NCBI GenBank assembly: GCA_028874985.1
Contig: JAPPGI010000137.1
Location: 1-49,439 of the forward strand
Source of the DNA: Gemmatimonadota bacterium
GTDB lineage: Bacteria > Gemmatimonadota > Gemmatimonadetes > Longimicrobiales > Gaopeijiaceae
Length of the DNA stretch: 49,439 nucleotides
Direction of reading: 5' to 3'
The notes below the pieces were generated by a model that saw nothing but the letters and a program-made list of their open reading frames with translations, had not been told where the DNA came from and ran no database searches. Below, in pieces: positions 41,192 to 49,439 of the stretch. Every line of letters starts with the position of its first letter. Position 1 is the first letter of the stretch. The position numbers and the translations under genes were made by a program.

Positions 41192-41652
41192 CGCGCCTGG
41201 CCCGAGCCCGGATCGCGGGTGTGCACCTCGGCGCGCCGGGTGGTCGGCTCGCCGCCCGCACCGTAGACCTGAAACTCGACGCTCCCTTCGCGAATGCGGC
41301 GCTCCAGCCCCCGGAGGGCCAGACGCTGCAGCCGGCGCCGCGAAACCGGAACCAGAAGGCCGAAGCCGATCACGTCGGTAAGCACCCCCGGGGTCAGGAG
41401 CAGCGCCCCGCCCACCAGGATCGCGAGCCCGTCGAGCAGCGACCGCCCCGGCAGACGGCCGGAAGCCAGCTCCCGCTGCACCGCCAGGAACGCCCGGACA
41501 CCCTGCCGGCGTGCGAGCGCCGCCCCGGCGACGCCGGTGGTTACGACCAGCGCGACCGTGGGCAGAAGCCCGATCCACTGGCCGATTCGCAGCAGGACGG
41601 CCAGCTCCAGCAGCGGTACGGCGACGAAGATGAAGATCAGCCTGCCCAGCAC
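41188..41652 (-). CDS. FxsA-family membrane protein
   Basis: 154 residues from GTG 41652 (AAGGAG upstream). Four predicted transmembrane helices; VLGRLIFIFVAVPLLELAVL at the start and a central LLDGLAILVGGALLLTPGVL, the FxsA signature. E. coli FxsA blocks phage T7 exclusion by F plasmid; the general function is unknown. It is the first gene of the minus-strand run that continues through M42, GAF, MBL and glcDEF. Confidence 0.82.
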   Translation of the reverse strand: MLGRLIFIFVAVPLLELAVLLRIGQWIGLLPTVALVVTTGVAGAALARRQGVRAFLAVQRELASGRLPGRSLLDGLAILVGGALLLTPGVLTDVIGFGLLVPVSRRRLQRLALRGLERRIREGSVEFQVYGAGGEPTTRRAEVHTRDPGSGQAR

Positions 41653-41739
41653 GACTCCGGCTCCTTCCTGGTCGGGGCGCTCCCGTTGCGGCGCCCTTCC
41701 TTTTCGGGCGGGTGCATACCCCCGGCCCGCCATGCAATG

Positions 41740-41745
41740 TATATT
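41740..41745 (+). promoter_or_regulatory. -10 box of ispH
   Basis: TATATT in the AT-richest stretch of the 164-base divergent gap (GCAATGTATATTCTTTGC). It would give a leader of about 65 bases to the ispH ATG at 41817. No matching -35 box is visible. Confidence 0.45.
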
Positions 41746-41816
41746 CTTTGCTCCCGGCCGGGGCGTGAGCCGCTCCCGGCCCGGCCGATCGCCGCCCCCC
41801 GCTCCCCACACCCGGC

Positions 41817-43040
41817 ATGCGAGTCACCACGCAACAGACCTACTTCCGCAAGGGCTTCGGGCTCAAGGCCCGGGTCCGGCCCATCATCGAGTCGGAATAC
41901 CACTCCGGCCTGGTCGAACGCATCCGGTCCCGGGGGTACACCGACCGCTTCGGCGACGTCACCGTGCGCCTGGCCCAACACTTCGGCTTCTGCTACGGCG
42001 TGGACCGAGCGGTCGACTACGCCTACGAGACGCGTCACAAGTTCCCCGACAAGCGCGTCTTCCTGGTGGGCGAGATCATCCACAACCCGCACGTCAACCT
42101 CCGGCTGTCGGAGATGGGCATCGAGCTGATCCTGCCCTCCGCCGAGGGTAACTTCGACTTCGGCCACGTCACCGCCGACGATGTCGTGATCATTCCGGCC
42201 TTCGGCGTCACGCTCAAGGACATGGAGACGCTGCAGGACATCGGCTGCATCCTGGTCGACACCACCTGCGGGTCCGTCCTGCTCGTCTGGAAGCGGGTGA
42301 ACGGCTACGCCAGGGACGGCTACACCGCGGTCATTCACGGCAAGTACAAGCACGAGGAATCGCGGGCCACGGCCAGCCAGGTGAACCGTCACGCGGGCGG
42401 CAGGTACATCATCGTGCGCGACATGGCCGAGGCCGAATCGGTGGGCGCCTACATGACCGGCACGGCCGGCGCGCCGAGCCGGGAAGAGTTCCTGCGCCGC
42501 TTCGGCAACCGCAGCTCCGACGGCTTCGACCCCGACCGGGACCTGCAGAGGATCGGCGTGGCCAACCAGACGACCATGCTCGCCACCGAGTCGCTCGCCA
42601 TCGGCGCCCGCCTGCGCGAGATGATGGCCGAGTCGTTCGGCGAGGAGCACGCGCGGGAGCACTTCCGGTCCTTCGGGACGATCTGCTCCGCGACCCAGGA
42701 GCGCCAGGACGCGGTGCTCGCGATGATGCAGGACCCGCCCGACATCATGATCGTGGTGGGAGGCTACAACTCCTCCAATACCAACCACCTGGCCCATCTC
42801 TGCCGCGAGTACACCACGACGTACCATGTCGGCGACGCGTCGTGCATCGACCCGGCCACGGGCGCGGTCCACCACAAGCCGGAACTCGACCCCCACGCGC
42901 CCGAGGTGGTCGACACGGACTGGCTGCCCCCGGGTCCCTTCGCCCTGGGGATCACGGCGGGCGCCTCCACTCCCAACAACAAGATCGGCGAAGCGGTCGC
43001 CCGGATTCTGCAGATCAGGGGGATCGACCCGGAGTTGTAG
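41817..43040 (+). CDS. ispH: 4-hydroxy-3-methylbut-2-enyl diphosphate reductase, long form
   Basis: 407 residues, the long form seen in cyanobacteria, Chlorobi and plastids, with an extra N-terminal stretch of about 45 residues. The three 4Fe-4S Cys are present: HFGFCYGVDRA (Cys59), VDTTCGS (about Cys150) and GTICSATQERQ (about Cys292). It makes IPP and DMAPP, the last step of the MEP pathway. The C-terminus AGASTPNNKIGEAV is typical. It is the last intact gene before the graveyard region. Confidence 0.93.
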   Translation: MRVTTQQTYFRKGFGLKARVRPIIESEYHSGLVERIRSRGYTDRFGDVTVRLAQHFGFCYGVDRAVDYAYETRHKFPDKRVFLVGEIIHNPHVNLRLSEMGIELILPSAEGNFDFGHVTADDVVIIPAFGVTLKDMETLQDIGCILVDTTCGSVLLVWKRVNGYARDGYTAVIHGKYKHEESRATASQVNRHAGGRYIIVRDMAEAESVGAYMTGTAGAPSREEFLRRFGNRSSDGFDPDRDLQRIGVANQTTMLATESLAIGARLREMMAESFGEEHAREHFRSFGTICSATQERQDAVLAMMQDPPDIMIVVGGYNSSNTNHLAHLCREYTTTYHVGDASCIDPATGAVHHKPELDPHAPEVVDTDWLPPGPFALGITAGASTPNNKIGEAVARILQIRGIDPEL

Positions 43041-43088
43041 GGGCCGGGGGGCCGAAGAGCCAAAGACGCAGGCCTCTCATCGCTGCCG

Positions 43089-43600
43089 TCACTGCGCGAC
43101 CGGGTCCAATTCGGCATCCATGCGATCAGGCTCGGCGTGGATCGTGAATCGGTACACGTCCTGGATATCGCAGAAGACGGAATCGAGGGCGGAGGAAAGC
43201 CCCTGACGGTCCAGTTGCGGGGGCAGGAGTCCCCGGATCATTTGCTTCACCCCTCGAATCGTGTCGTGGATCTCGCCCGCGATCCGGACACGCGCCCGCT
43301 CTCGCTCCTCCTCGTGCTTCTTGTCCGCCAGAAGCTTGACCACAGGTCCGAGGGGCTCAGACTGATCTCAACCGGGATCGTCGTGCCGTCCTTGCGCACG
43401 GCGAGCAGTTCGAGTCCCTCGCCCATCGGACGGGGATGCGGAGCCTCGCCGTAGCGCTGGCGATGTCCCCGGTGCCGGCTGCGGCTCGCGGCCGGAGCCA
43501 GCCGTTCCACGGGGCAGCCCTCCAACTCTTCCCGGCTCCACCCGAACATCGCCAGGGCCTGCCGGTTGAGGTCCCGCCGCGAAACGAGAGGGTATGTGGG
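43089..43600 (-). pseudogene. PAS-domain histidine kinase remnant
   Basis: Two frames make one broken gene. Upstream (about 43600-43350): a PAS-domain piece, YPLVSRRDLNRQALAMFGWS then REELEGCPV and LAVRKDGTTIPVEISLSP. Downstream (43343-43089) in another frame: EEERERARVRIAGEIHDTIR, the phospho-acceptor helix with its His, and LLPPQLDRQGLSSALD, then a stop. The join loses sequence and frame near 43345. The HATPase domain is missing entirely. Confidence 0.7.
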
Positions 43601-43674
43601 TGCCCGGTACCGCCCATCCAGCGAGCGAGTGGTTTGTCCGCTGGATGGGCGAGCGGTGTAAGACCGGGTCCTTC

Positions 43675-44638
43675 TCAGCCTTTGTCCGCAGCTGCCTCAA
43701 ACTGAACCCTGAAGGTTTGGTACCGAACCGAGCCGGTTGCTGTGATCGCGACCCTGCCAAGCACGCCTGCCTCGACGAGGTGGTAACTATGGTCGAAGCG
43801 CTGGCTTGCGATGACTCTATTCGTGCGCAGGTCAATGACTTCGAGGATGTCGTCGTAATAGTCGTCGTCGTCTCCGCTGAGCAGGTCGGCCTTTCGCCAT
43901 TCTTCGTCGGCGACGCTCGCCGCAACCCACAGGAGCGAATCCGACTCGCTCAAGGCGAGCGCGTAGATGAAGGGCTGTGTGTGGGGGCTTGCCCATTCCA
44001 CCGTGCGTCATCAGGTCGTCCCGCGTCTGCTCGGGAAACCAACTCGTTTCGCGTCGCAGCAGCCGATGCGGTCGATTGATGTCCCAGAGAGCGATGTCAT
44101 ACCTCTCGAACCCCACGGCCATCCAGATCCGGCGGTCTTGGCGGACGGCTACGGGGTGCAGGCCGGGGTTGCCGCCCAACTCGTGCTCGCCCGTCACCGA
44201 GCCGAACGAGCGCTCGATCACGCCGCGTCCGCGGTCGAGGACCGAGAACTCTCCGTCGCCCGTCACGACGAGCGAAGAACCGTCCTTGAGTTCACCGGGG
44301 CCGGAGCCACTGGTGCCTATCCGCCGCACGAAGCGTCCGTCGGGGTCGAACACCAGCACGTTGTCGATCGGCTCTCCGACGATGTATGTCCGCCCCGAGA
44401 CATCTCGATACGCCTTGACCCACCCGACCAAGTCGAGGATTCCTGGCCCGGAATCGTCGCCGTACTCCATCTCCAGATCCAGGGTAATTCCGCAGGCCTC
44501 CTCGCATGAAGCAATGGCGGCGGGCCTAGGCGGCTTCTGCGCTGCTGCCCGCTGTGGGCCGAGCAGCGAAACTGCCAACGCCGCGCAGAGGAGAAGGACT
44601 AGAGACGAACCGCGGGGTTGTGGGTAGTCCACGTCCAT
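43675..44638 (-). pseudogene. Secreted 6-bladed beta-propeller gene broken by a frameshift
   Basis: First frame (44638 to about 44005): signal peptide SSLVLLLCAALAVSLLG and propeller blades with YIVGEPIDNVLVFDPDGRFV, RRIGTSGSGPGELKD and DRRIWMAVGFERYDIAL. Second frame (about 44001 to 43675): EWASPHTQPFIYALALSESD, SLLWVAASVADEEWR, ending VRYQTFRVQFEAAADKG. One extra base (or two lost) near 44000 splits the protein. A sequencing error cannot be excluded, but both neighbours are also broken. Confidence 0.72.
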
Positions 44639-44911
44639 TTCTCGCGGTCCTTTCCGGATGCCCTACAGGAGGGCTTCGAGGATGGGGATGGTAAGCCCAG
44701 CGGCCGCCTGTAGGTAGGGGTTGGTTTCCGTGCTTGTGGCCTTTCTTGCCACACGGCGAGCAGGAGAAGCACCCTTGAGGGAGCACCCCTTCCAACTCGG
44801 CGGCGTGCGCGAAGGCGACGGGTTCCACAGGCATGTCGGCAGGCGAGGGCAACTCGGTGTCGCTGGCGCTGGACGCGATGGTGAGCATCAGCGCGGCGGG
44901 GGTGGGGACGA

Positions 44912-45859
44912 AATATGGGCAACGCATTTCGGCGCCCCCGCCAAGGCGCTGGCGCCCTTTGGCTGGACAGGACGCCGCGCCGAGTGGATCGCGCTCTCCT
45001 GTTCCCACGGCGGCGCGGTCACCCGTGCGCAGTGGACGAGCTTCCTCGGCTGCCACCACGAAAAGGTCCGTCGCGCCGTCCGCAAGCTCGTCGCGCAGGG
45101 CGTGGCCATCGAGGAGAAGCCGCCCGGCATCAACGGCATCGGCCGGATCGGCCCGATCCGCGGTCGCAGGATCTACGAGGCGCGTGGCGCTGGAGACCAC
45201 CGCCGCCGACGGATCACGTCGCCGGAAGTGCTGATGCGGCGCCTGCTCGCGCTTGACTACGTGCTGGAACATCCCCGCCTGCCGTGGCTGCCGACCGAAG
45301 CCGACCGGGTGGGGCCGCCTTCAAGGCGCTCGCGATCGAGCGGCGGATCCTTCCCCAACGGGTCTACCGGGGCGCGCTCGGGGGCCTCCGGCGCTTCTTC
45401 CCGCTAGGGCTGCCCATCGCGCTGGACACGGAGCGCGCCGTGTTCGTGTACGCCGAACCGGGCCACGAGACCGCGACCGCGCTCCGCTCGTGGGGCGCGA
45501 AGCACGGCGATCTCTGGAAGGCGCTCTGGGACCTGGGCCTCAAGACCGAAGTGGTGGCAGTCATCCGGAGATGGAAGGAATACGGCAGGACGAGCACGGT
45601 GCTGGCCGCCTGGTCGCGGTATCCGCGCCCGTCCGAGATCGACGAGGAGACCCGGCGCGACCTCGCCCGGATCGAGCAGGCCATCATCGGAGGAGATGTC
45701 CGCACCCTCGACGAATACGGCGGCTTGCAGGCCGCCATGAAACGCGCCGTCGCCCTTGAGAAGCGGACGCGGCGGCGCGCGGGGCGAGGACTGATGGAGC
45801 GGGCCGCGATGTGGCGGACGGTTCGGCTCGCTGGGGCTCGATTCCCTTGGGAAGCCTAG
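44912..45859 (+). pseudogene. Mobile-element-associated protein, frameshifted
   Basis: First part (about 44912-45310): IWATHFGAPAKALAPFGWTG, WIALSCSHGGAVTRAQWTSF, GINGIGRIGPIRGRRIYEAR and LALDYVLEHPRLPWLPTEAD. Second part in another frame (to 45859): AAFKALAIERRILPQRVYRG, FFPLGLPIALDTERAVFVYA and TALRSWGAKHGDLWKALWDL. One base lost (or two gained) in GGTGGGGCC near 45308 breaks it. I recall this family next to conjugation or replication genes of elements; it has no assigned activity. No clean start codon is found for the first part. Confidence 0.6.
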
Positions 45860-46172
45860 CTCTCATGCCGTACCGGAGTTGTGCAAGCGACGTGGGGGGC
45901 CGATGCACACTTTGGTGCTCCGGTGATTCACACTCGCCGTCCTGCCTATCCGCTGGCGCGCCAAGGTCTTGCGGCTTCGCCGCGCGGTCGGCCACGGCAC
46001 AGGAGGCACTCTGGCCGTGGAGGGGAGCGACTTCAGGGGACCAGCAGGCGACCATCATCGGACGTTGACACGCGAGGTGCGGGGGTTTTCCCGGCAGGCC
46101 CCCGGGGGTGATTTCCCCTACAAATCGCCGGGTTCTCCCTCGCAGACGCGCTCACACGCGTTGTCGATATTG

Positions 46173-46209
46173 GGTCCCAACCGGGGCATTCGGCTCCGGT
46201 TGGGGGACC
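46173..46209 (+). other. Strong hairpin upstream of the 46233 gene
   Basis: GGTCCCAACCGG (46173-46184) pairs with CCGGTTGGGGGACC (46196-46209) as two 6-bp stems with a two-base bulge, loop 11 bases. It ends 24 bases before the ATG at 46233. It may be an attenuator, an RNA end or a former attachment site. The rest of 45860-46172 shows no gene. Confidence 0.45.
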
Positions 46210-46232
46210 ATCCGAGACTGCGGAGGAGCATC

Positions 46233-46469
46233 ATGAAACGCTGGATTCACCTGCTTCCGGTCGTGGCCATCGCGGCAACGGTGGCCCACTACGCCACTGC
46301 CGCGGTCGTCCGTCACGACCAACGACCCGCGCCCGAAGGATGGAAGTCACACGACGACCCGAGAAGCGCCGGTCCATGGTTGCCACACCGGGACCTACTG
46401 CTGGACTCAGGGGTAGTAGGGCCGAATCACAACCCGCTCGACCGGCTTCGGCGGGGTGGGCTGATCTGA
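46233..46469 (+). CDS. Small secreted or membrane protein, possibly truncated
   Basis: 78 residues with a strong ribosome-binding site (GGAGGAGCATC). Residues 1-25 (MKRWIHLLPVVAIAATVAHY) are a signal peptide or membrane helix; the rest (VVRHDQRPAPEGWKSHDDPR onward) has no recognised domain. Given its broken neighbours it may be a gene fragment. Confidence 0.4.
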   Translation: MKRWIHLLPVVAIAATVAHYATAAVVRHDQRPAPEGWKSHDDPRSAGPWLPHRDLLLDSGVVGPNHNPLDRLRRGGLI

Positions 46470-46475
46470 GGCACG

Positions 46476-46860
46476 GTGGCTCCCTCCGCTTTGGCGACCG
46501 ATTGGGACCGCTTCATCCAAGCGCGGAGAACGGGAAGGGCCGGTCGCTCGGGCGAGCCCGCGGGCAACCGGACAATCGCGTGGGACCTCACGTTCCTGAT
46601 GGCGGTGCTGAACTTGGCCGAGGCGCGAAGGATGAGCCAGGTGACAGGGGACTCGCCGGTCCTGCCCTCGGCGAGGGATGGCATCAGGTGCATCAGCCGC
46701 GTGTGTTCCCATAACTGGTGGCGGAAGGCCCAGACGCTCGCGGGACCGGAGCCGAAGCCGGGGCGGGGCTGGCACTCGCTCAGGCGGAAGTTTGCGACCG
46801 ACCTCATGGATCTGCCGCTCCCGCGGGCCGGGGCTGGCAGCTTGAGCACGGTGCGAAGCC
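46476..46860 (+). pseudogene. Tyrosine recombinase (phage integrase) remnant
   Basis: The N-terminal SAM-like part is visible (TDWDRFIQARRTGRAGR, NRTIAWDLTFLMAVLNLAE), then the catalytic H-x-x-R segment (GRGWHSLRRKFATDLMDLPL). The first catalytic Arg region between them is missing, and after LMDLPL the frame has lost homology before the catalytic Tyr. It is an internally deleted integrase, evidence of a former integrated element. Confidence 0.7.
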
Positions 46861-46963
46861 ACAGGGCGACGGGTTCCGGGTCCGTGCCGCCCGGACCTTC
46901 GCCTGCGCCGGCCACCAGGCGAACAGGACCGGGCCGCCGCCGTTGCTGAATCGTCACGCGGCT

Positions 46964-48382
46964 CTAGATATGCAGGGCCCGCCCCAGGGCTCCCAGCGCC
47001 CCCTCCGCCACGGCCTCCGAGAGCGTCGGGTGCGGGTGCATGGCCAAGTCGATCTCCTCCACCGTGGATTCCAGGTGCCTCGCCATCACGAACTCCGCTA
47101 TGAGCTCGGTGGCGTGTGGTCCGACGATGTGCGCGCCCACGACCTCCGAGTACCGCCTGTCGCGGATCACCTTGACGAAGCCCGTCGAGTCACCCGCCGC
47201 CAGCGCCCGCCCGTTGGCCACCCACGGGAACCTGCCGACCTCGATGTCCAGGCCCTTGTCACGCGCCTGTTCCTCGGTCAGCCCCACCGACGCCACTTCG
47301 GGGTGGCAGTAGGTGCAGTTGGGCACATTGCCGTAGTCGACCGTGTGGTGCCCGACGCCCGCGATGTGTTCCGCCGCCACCACGCCTTCGTGCATCCCCT
47401 TGTGGGCCAGGAGCTGGTTGCCGGCGCAGTCGCCCACCGCCCAGACGCCGGGAACGTTGGTGCGCGTGGCCTCGTCGACCGCGATGAAGTTGCCGCGTTC
47501 GGTCAGCCTCACGCCCGCCGCGTCGAGTCCGATGTCTTCGGTGTTCGGAATCCGCCCCACGGCCGACAGCACGTAGTCGACATCGAGGGCATGCGCCTTC
47601 CCGCGCCCGTCGGTGAAGGAGATCGTCACCCCGTCGTCACGGGCCACGGTGCTCTCCACCCGCGCGCTCGTGAAGATGTCCATCCCGCGCCGCTTGAATG
47701 CCTGCGCCACCGCCCGCGACGAGTCCCGGTCCTCGAGCGGCAGGACCCGCTCCAGGGCCTCGATCACGGTTACCTTGGTGCCGTACGCATTGTAGATGTC
47801 GGCAAACTCCATCCCCACCGCGCCCGCGCCCACCACGACCAGCGAAGCCGGCGCCCTCTTCTGGAACAGCGCCCCCGTCGACGACCAGATCCGCTCCTCG
47901 TCGATCTCGAGGAAGGGAAGGCTGCGGGGCCGCGAACCGGTGGCGACGACGATGTCCCCGGCGGTGATCGTTCGCCGTTCACCGTCCCTCTCGACCTCGA
48001 CCGCTCCACCGCCCGCCAGACGTCCATACCCCTCGATATGGGTCACCCCGTTCTTCTTCAGAAGGAAGCCGACCCCGTTGGAGAGCCGGTTCGCCACCGC
48101 CCGGCTCCGCGCCTGCGCCGGCCCCAGGTCGACCGCCAGCCCGTCGAAGGAGATCCCGTGACCGCCGGCGTTCCCGAGTTCGTTGACCATGAGCGCGCTG
48201 CTCAGGAGCGCCTTCGTGGGGATGCACCCGATGTTCAGGCACACGCCGCCCAGCTTGTCGGCTTCGACGCAGGCCGCCTTCAGTCCCAGTTGGCCCGCTC
48301 GGATTGCGGCGACGTATCCTCCGGGGCCGCCGCCGATGACGATCACGTCGAAGTCCGTCTTCCCGTCCGTATTGCCTGCCAA
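46964..48382 (-). CDS. lpdA: Dihydrolipoyl dehydrogenase (E3)
   Basis: 472 residues from a TTG start with GGAGGGAGGCGATCTC upstream. FAD motif VIGGGPGGYVAAIRA, redox disulphide Cys48/Cys53 in GGVCLNIGCIPTKAL, NAD motif VVVGAGAVGMEFADI and the catalytic His-Glu in HPHPTLSEA. It reoxidises dihydrolipoamide of 2-oxo acid dehydrogenase complexes. It follows the E2 gene by 56 bases and is probably co-transcribed. Confidence 0.93.
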   Translation of the reverse strand: MAGNTDGKTDFDVIVIGGGPGGYVAAIRAGQLGLKAACVEADKLGGVCLNIGCIPTKALLSSALMVNELGNAGGHGISFDGLAVDLGPAQARSRAVANRLSNGVGFLLKKNGVTHIEGYGRLAGGGAVEVERDGERRTITAGDIVVATGSRPRSLPFLEIDEERIWSSTGALFQKRAPASLVVVGAGAVGMEFADIYNAYGTKVTVIEALERVLPLEDRDSSRAVAQAFKRRGMDIFTSARVESTVARDDGVTISFTDGRGKAHALDVDYVLSAVGRIPNTEDIGLDAAGVRLTERGNFIAVDEATRTNVPGVWAVGDCAGNQLLAHKGMHEGVVAAEHIAGVGHHTVDYGNVPNCTYCHPEVASVGLTEEQARDKGLDIEVGRFPWVANGRALAAGDSTGFVKVIRDRRYSEVVGAHIVGPHATELIAEFVMARHLESTVEEIDLAMHPHPTLSEAVAEGALGALGRALHI

Positions 48383-48438
48383 GAGATCGCCTCCCTCCAG
48401 GGGTGACTTGCGCGGCTCCGGGCCATGTGCGCGGGCCG

Positions 48439-49439
48439 CTAGATCAGAATCGCCGCCGGCTCCTCCAGGAACGACTTGAGCGTGGACAGGAAGCGGGCGC
48501 CCTGCGCGCCGTCGATCACGCGGTGGTCGCAGCTCATCGTGACCCGCATCCGGGGCCGCGCGACCACCTCGCCGTCCACCGCGACCGGCCGCTCCTCGAC
48601 CGCGCCGACCGCGAGGATCCCGGCCTCGGGCGGGTTGATCACCGCGGTGAACTCCTCGATCCCGAACATCCCCAGGTTCGAGACGGAGAAGGTGGAGCCG
48701 GTGTACTCGTGGGGCTGCAGCTTCTTCCCGCGGGCCCGTTCGGCGAGTTCCCGGACCTCCGTGCTGATCCGGCCGAGGCCCTTGGCGTGCGCGTCCCGGA
48801 TGACCGGGGTGATGAGGCCGTCGGGCACGGCGACCGCCACACCGATGTGGACCCGGTGGAAGCGCCGAATGGAGTCGCCCCGCCACCAGGCGTTGCACTC
48901 GGGGTGGTGGGTGAGCGCGACCGCCGCCGCCTTGACGACCAGGTCGTTGATGGACGCCCTGGCGCCGCGCGCCGCCAGCAGCTCGTTCACCCGCTTGCGA
49001 GCGGCGAGCGCCCGGGTCATGTCCACGTCCACGGTGAGGAAGAAGTGGGGGACCGGTCCCAGCGATTCGGCGAGGCGCCGCGCGACCGTCTTGCGCATCT
49101 GCGTGAGCGGGGCATCCTCGAACTCGCTGCCGGGCGGGGCCGACCAGGGTGTGGTGGCCACCGCCCGGGCGGCCTCCTCCACGTCCCGCTTGATGATGCG
49201 ACCACCCGGGCCGGAGCCCTGCAGGGCCGAGAGGTCGAGGCCCGCGTCCCGGGCGAGGCGGCGTGCGACGGGCGAGGCCTTGACGCGGGTGGGGGCGGGG
49301 GCCGGGGGTGGGGGGGGCGGAGCCGGCGCGGGGGCGGCGGGGGCCGCGGCCACGGCGTGCGGGGTGCCCGCAACCGGGGTGTCCGCCGGAGCACCGCCGG
49401 CGCTCCCGGTCGCCGCGGGCGCGGCGTCGCGACCGGTTT
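48439..49439 (-). CDS. Dihydrolipoamide acyltransferase (E2), 5' end outside the window
   Basis: The reading frame is open to the window edge, so the lipoyl domain and start lie outside. Visible parts: an Ala/Pro-rich linker, a peripheral-subunit-binding domain (KASPVARRLARDAGLDLSAL then GPGGRIIKRDV), and the catalytic domain with PHFFLTVDVDMTRA, TFSVSNLGMFGIEEFTAVIN and the active-site DHRVIDGAQGARF. It transfers an acyl group (acetyl, branched-chain or succinyl) to CoA; the class cannot be fixed from this part. Followed by lpdA. Confidence 0.9.
   Translation of the reverse strand, partial: TGRDAAPAATGSAGGAPADTPVAGTPHAVAAAPAAPAPAPPPPPPAPAPTRVKASPVARRLARDAGLDLSALQGSGPGGRIIKRDVEEAARAVATTPWSAPPGSEFEDAPLTQMRKTVARRLAESLGPVPHFFLTVDVDMTRALAARKRVNELLAARGARASINDLVVKAAAVALTHHPECNAWWRGDSIRRFHRVHIGVAVAVPDGLITPVIRDAHAKGLGRISTEVRELAERARGKKLQPHEYTGSTFSVSNLGMFGIEEFTAVINPPEAGILAVGAVEERPVAVDGEVVARPRMRVTMSCDHRVIDGAQGARFLSTLKSFLEEPAAILI

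Noticed and set aside
46065-46093. Perfect TTGACA -35 box
   Set aside because: No -10-like hexamer lies 16-18 bases downstream; the region is GC-rich and no gene starts nearby.

Overview
The window is high-GC bacterial chromosome with no rRNA, tRNA or CRISPR array that I could see. Long lipoproteins with cadherin-like DPDG repeats, 6-bladed beta-propeller proteins, a long-form IspH, ETF-ubiquinone oxidoreductase and a MoxR/VWA pair together suggest Gemmatimonadota or a related lineage. This is an inference from protein flavour, not a marker-gene result.

Layout. 0-4.1 kb: an XRE regulator with a self-overlapping operator, a companion protein, and a divergent large LPD38-type polyvalent protein of mobile-element origin. 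4.2-9.1 kb: a membrane J-domain protein, a pilin-like secreted protein, a VanZ-like protein and a HEAT/beta-propeller secreted protein. 9.4-17.4 kb: an accessory lipoprotein locus in which four paralogues of one family (A1-A4, all +) alternate with two members of a second lipoprotein family (B1, B2, both -); a third member (B3) lies at 27.8 kb. B2 looks damaged: a dispersed repeat sits in its 5' end and an amber codon near its 3' end. 17.5-23.2 kb: CDGSH protein and ETF-QO (-) back to back with a MoxR-like ATPase (+), separated by a 16-bp bidirectional promoter, then a micro-ORF/TM coiled-coil/HicB-like operon and a VWA protein. 23.2-31.3 kb: MATE-like transporter, small proteins, DUF192, class-V aminotransferase, YIP1, B3, an orphan protein and a PilB/GspE-type ATPase with extra zinc ribbons. 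31.6-41.7 kb: enolase-superfamily enzyme, a small DNA-binding-like protein, and a tightly coupled minus-strand run FxsA - M42 peptidase - GAF/fRMsr-like - MBL hydrolase - GlcD - GlcE - GlcF - M20 peptidase. 41.8-43.0 kb: ispH. 43.1-46.9 kb: a gene graveyard (PAS/histidine kinase, beta-propeller, element-associated protein, tyrosine integrase, each broken). 47.0-49.4 kb: lpd and the 3' part of an E2 acyltransferase gene that runs off the window.

Two sequence-level themes stand out. First, a dispersed GC-rich inverted-repeat element with ends like CAGYCCGTGGA occurs in at least five places, mostly directly after stop codons or between convergent genes; a long form (about 250 bp) and a short form (about 85 bp) share the same ends and core. 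Second, several genes have a -10-like hexamer five or six bases before the start codon, which suggests leaderless transcripts.

How the genes work together: ETF-QO plus CDGSH, GlcDEF, Lpd and E2 point to aerobic respiratory metabolism feeding quinones and oxidative decarboxylation. The A and B lipoproteins, propellers and MoxR/VWA pair belong to an extensive envelope programme whose function cannot be read from sequence alone.
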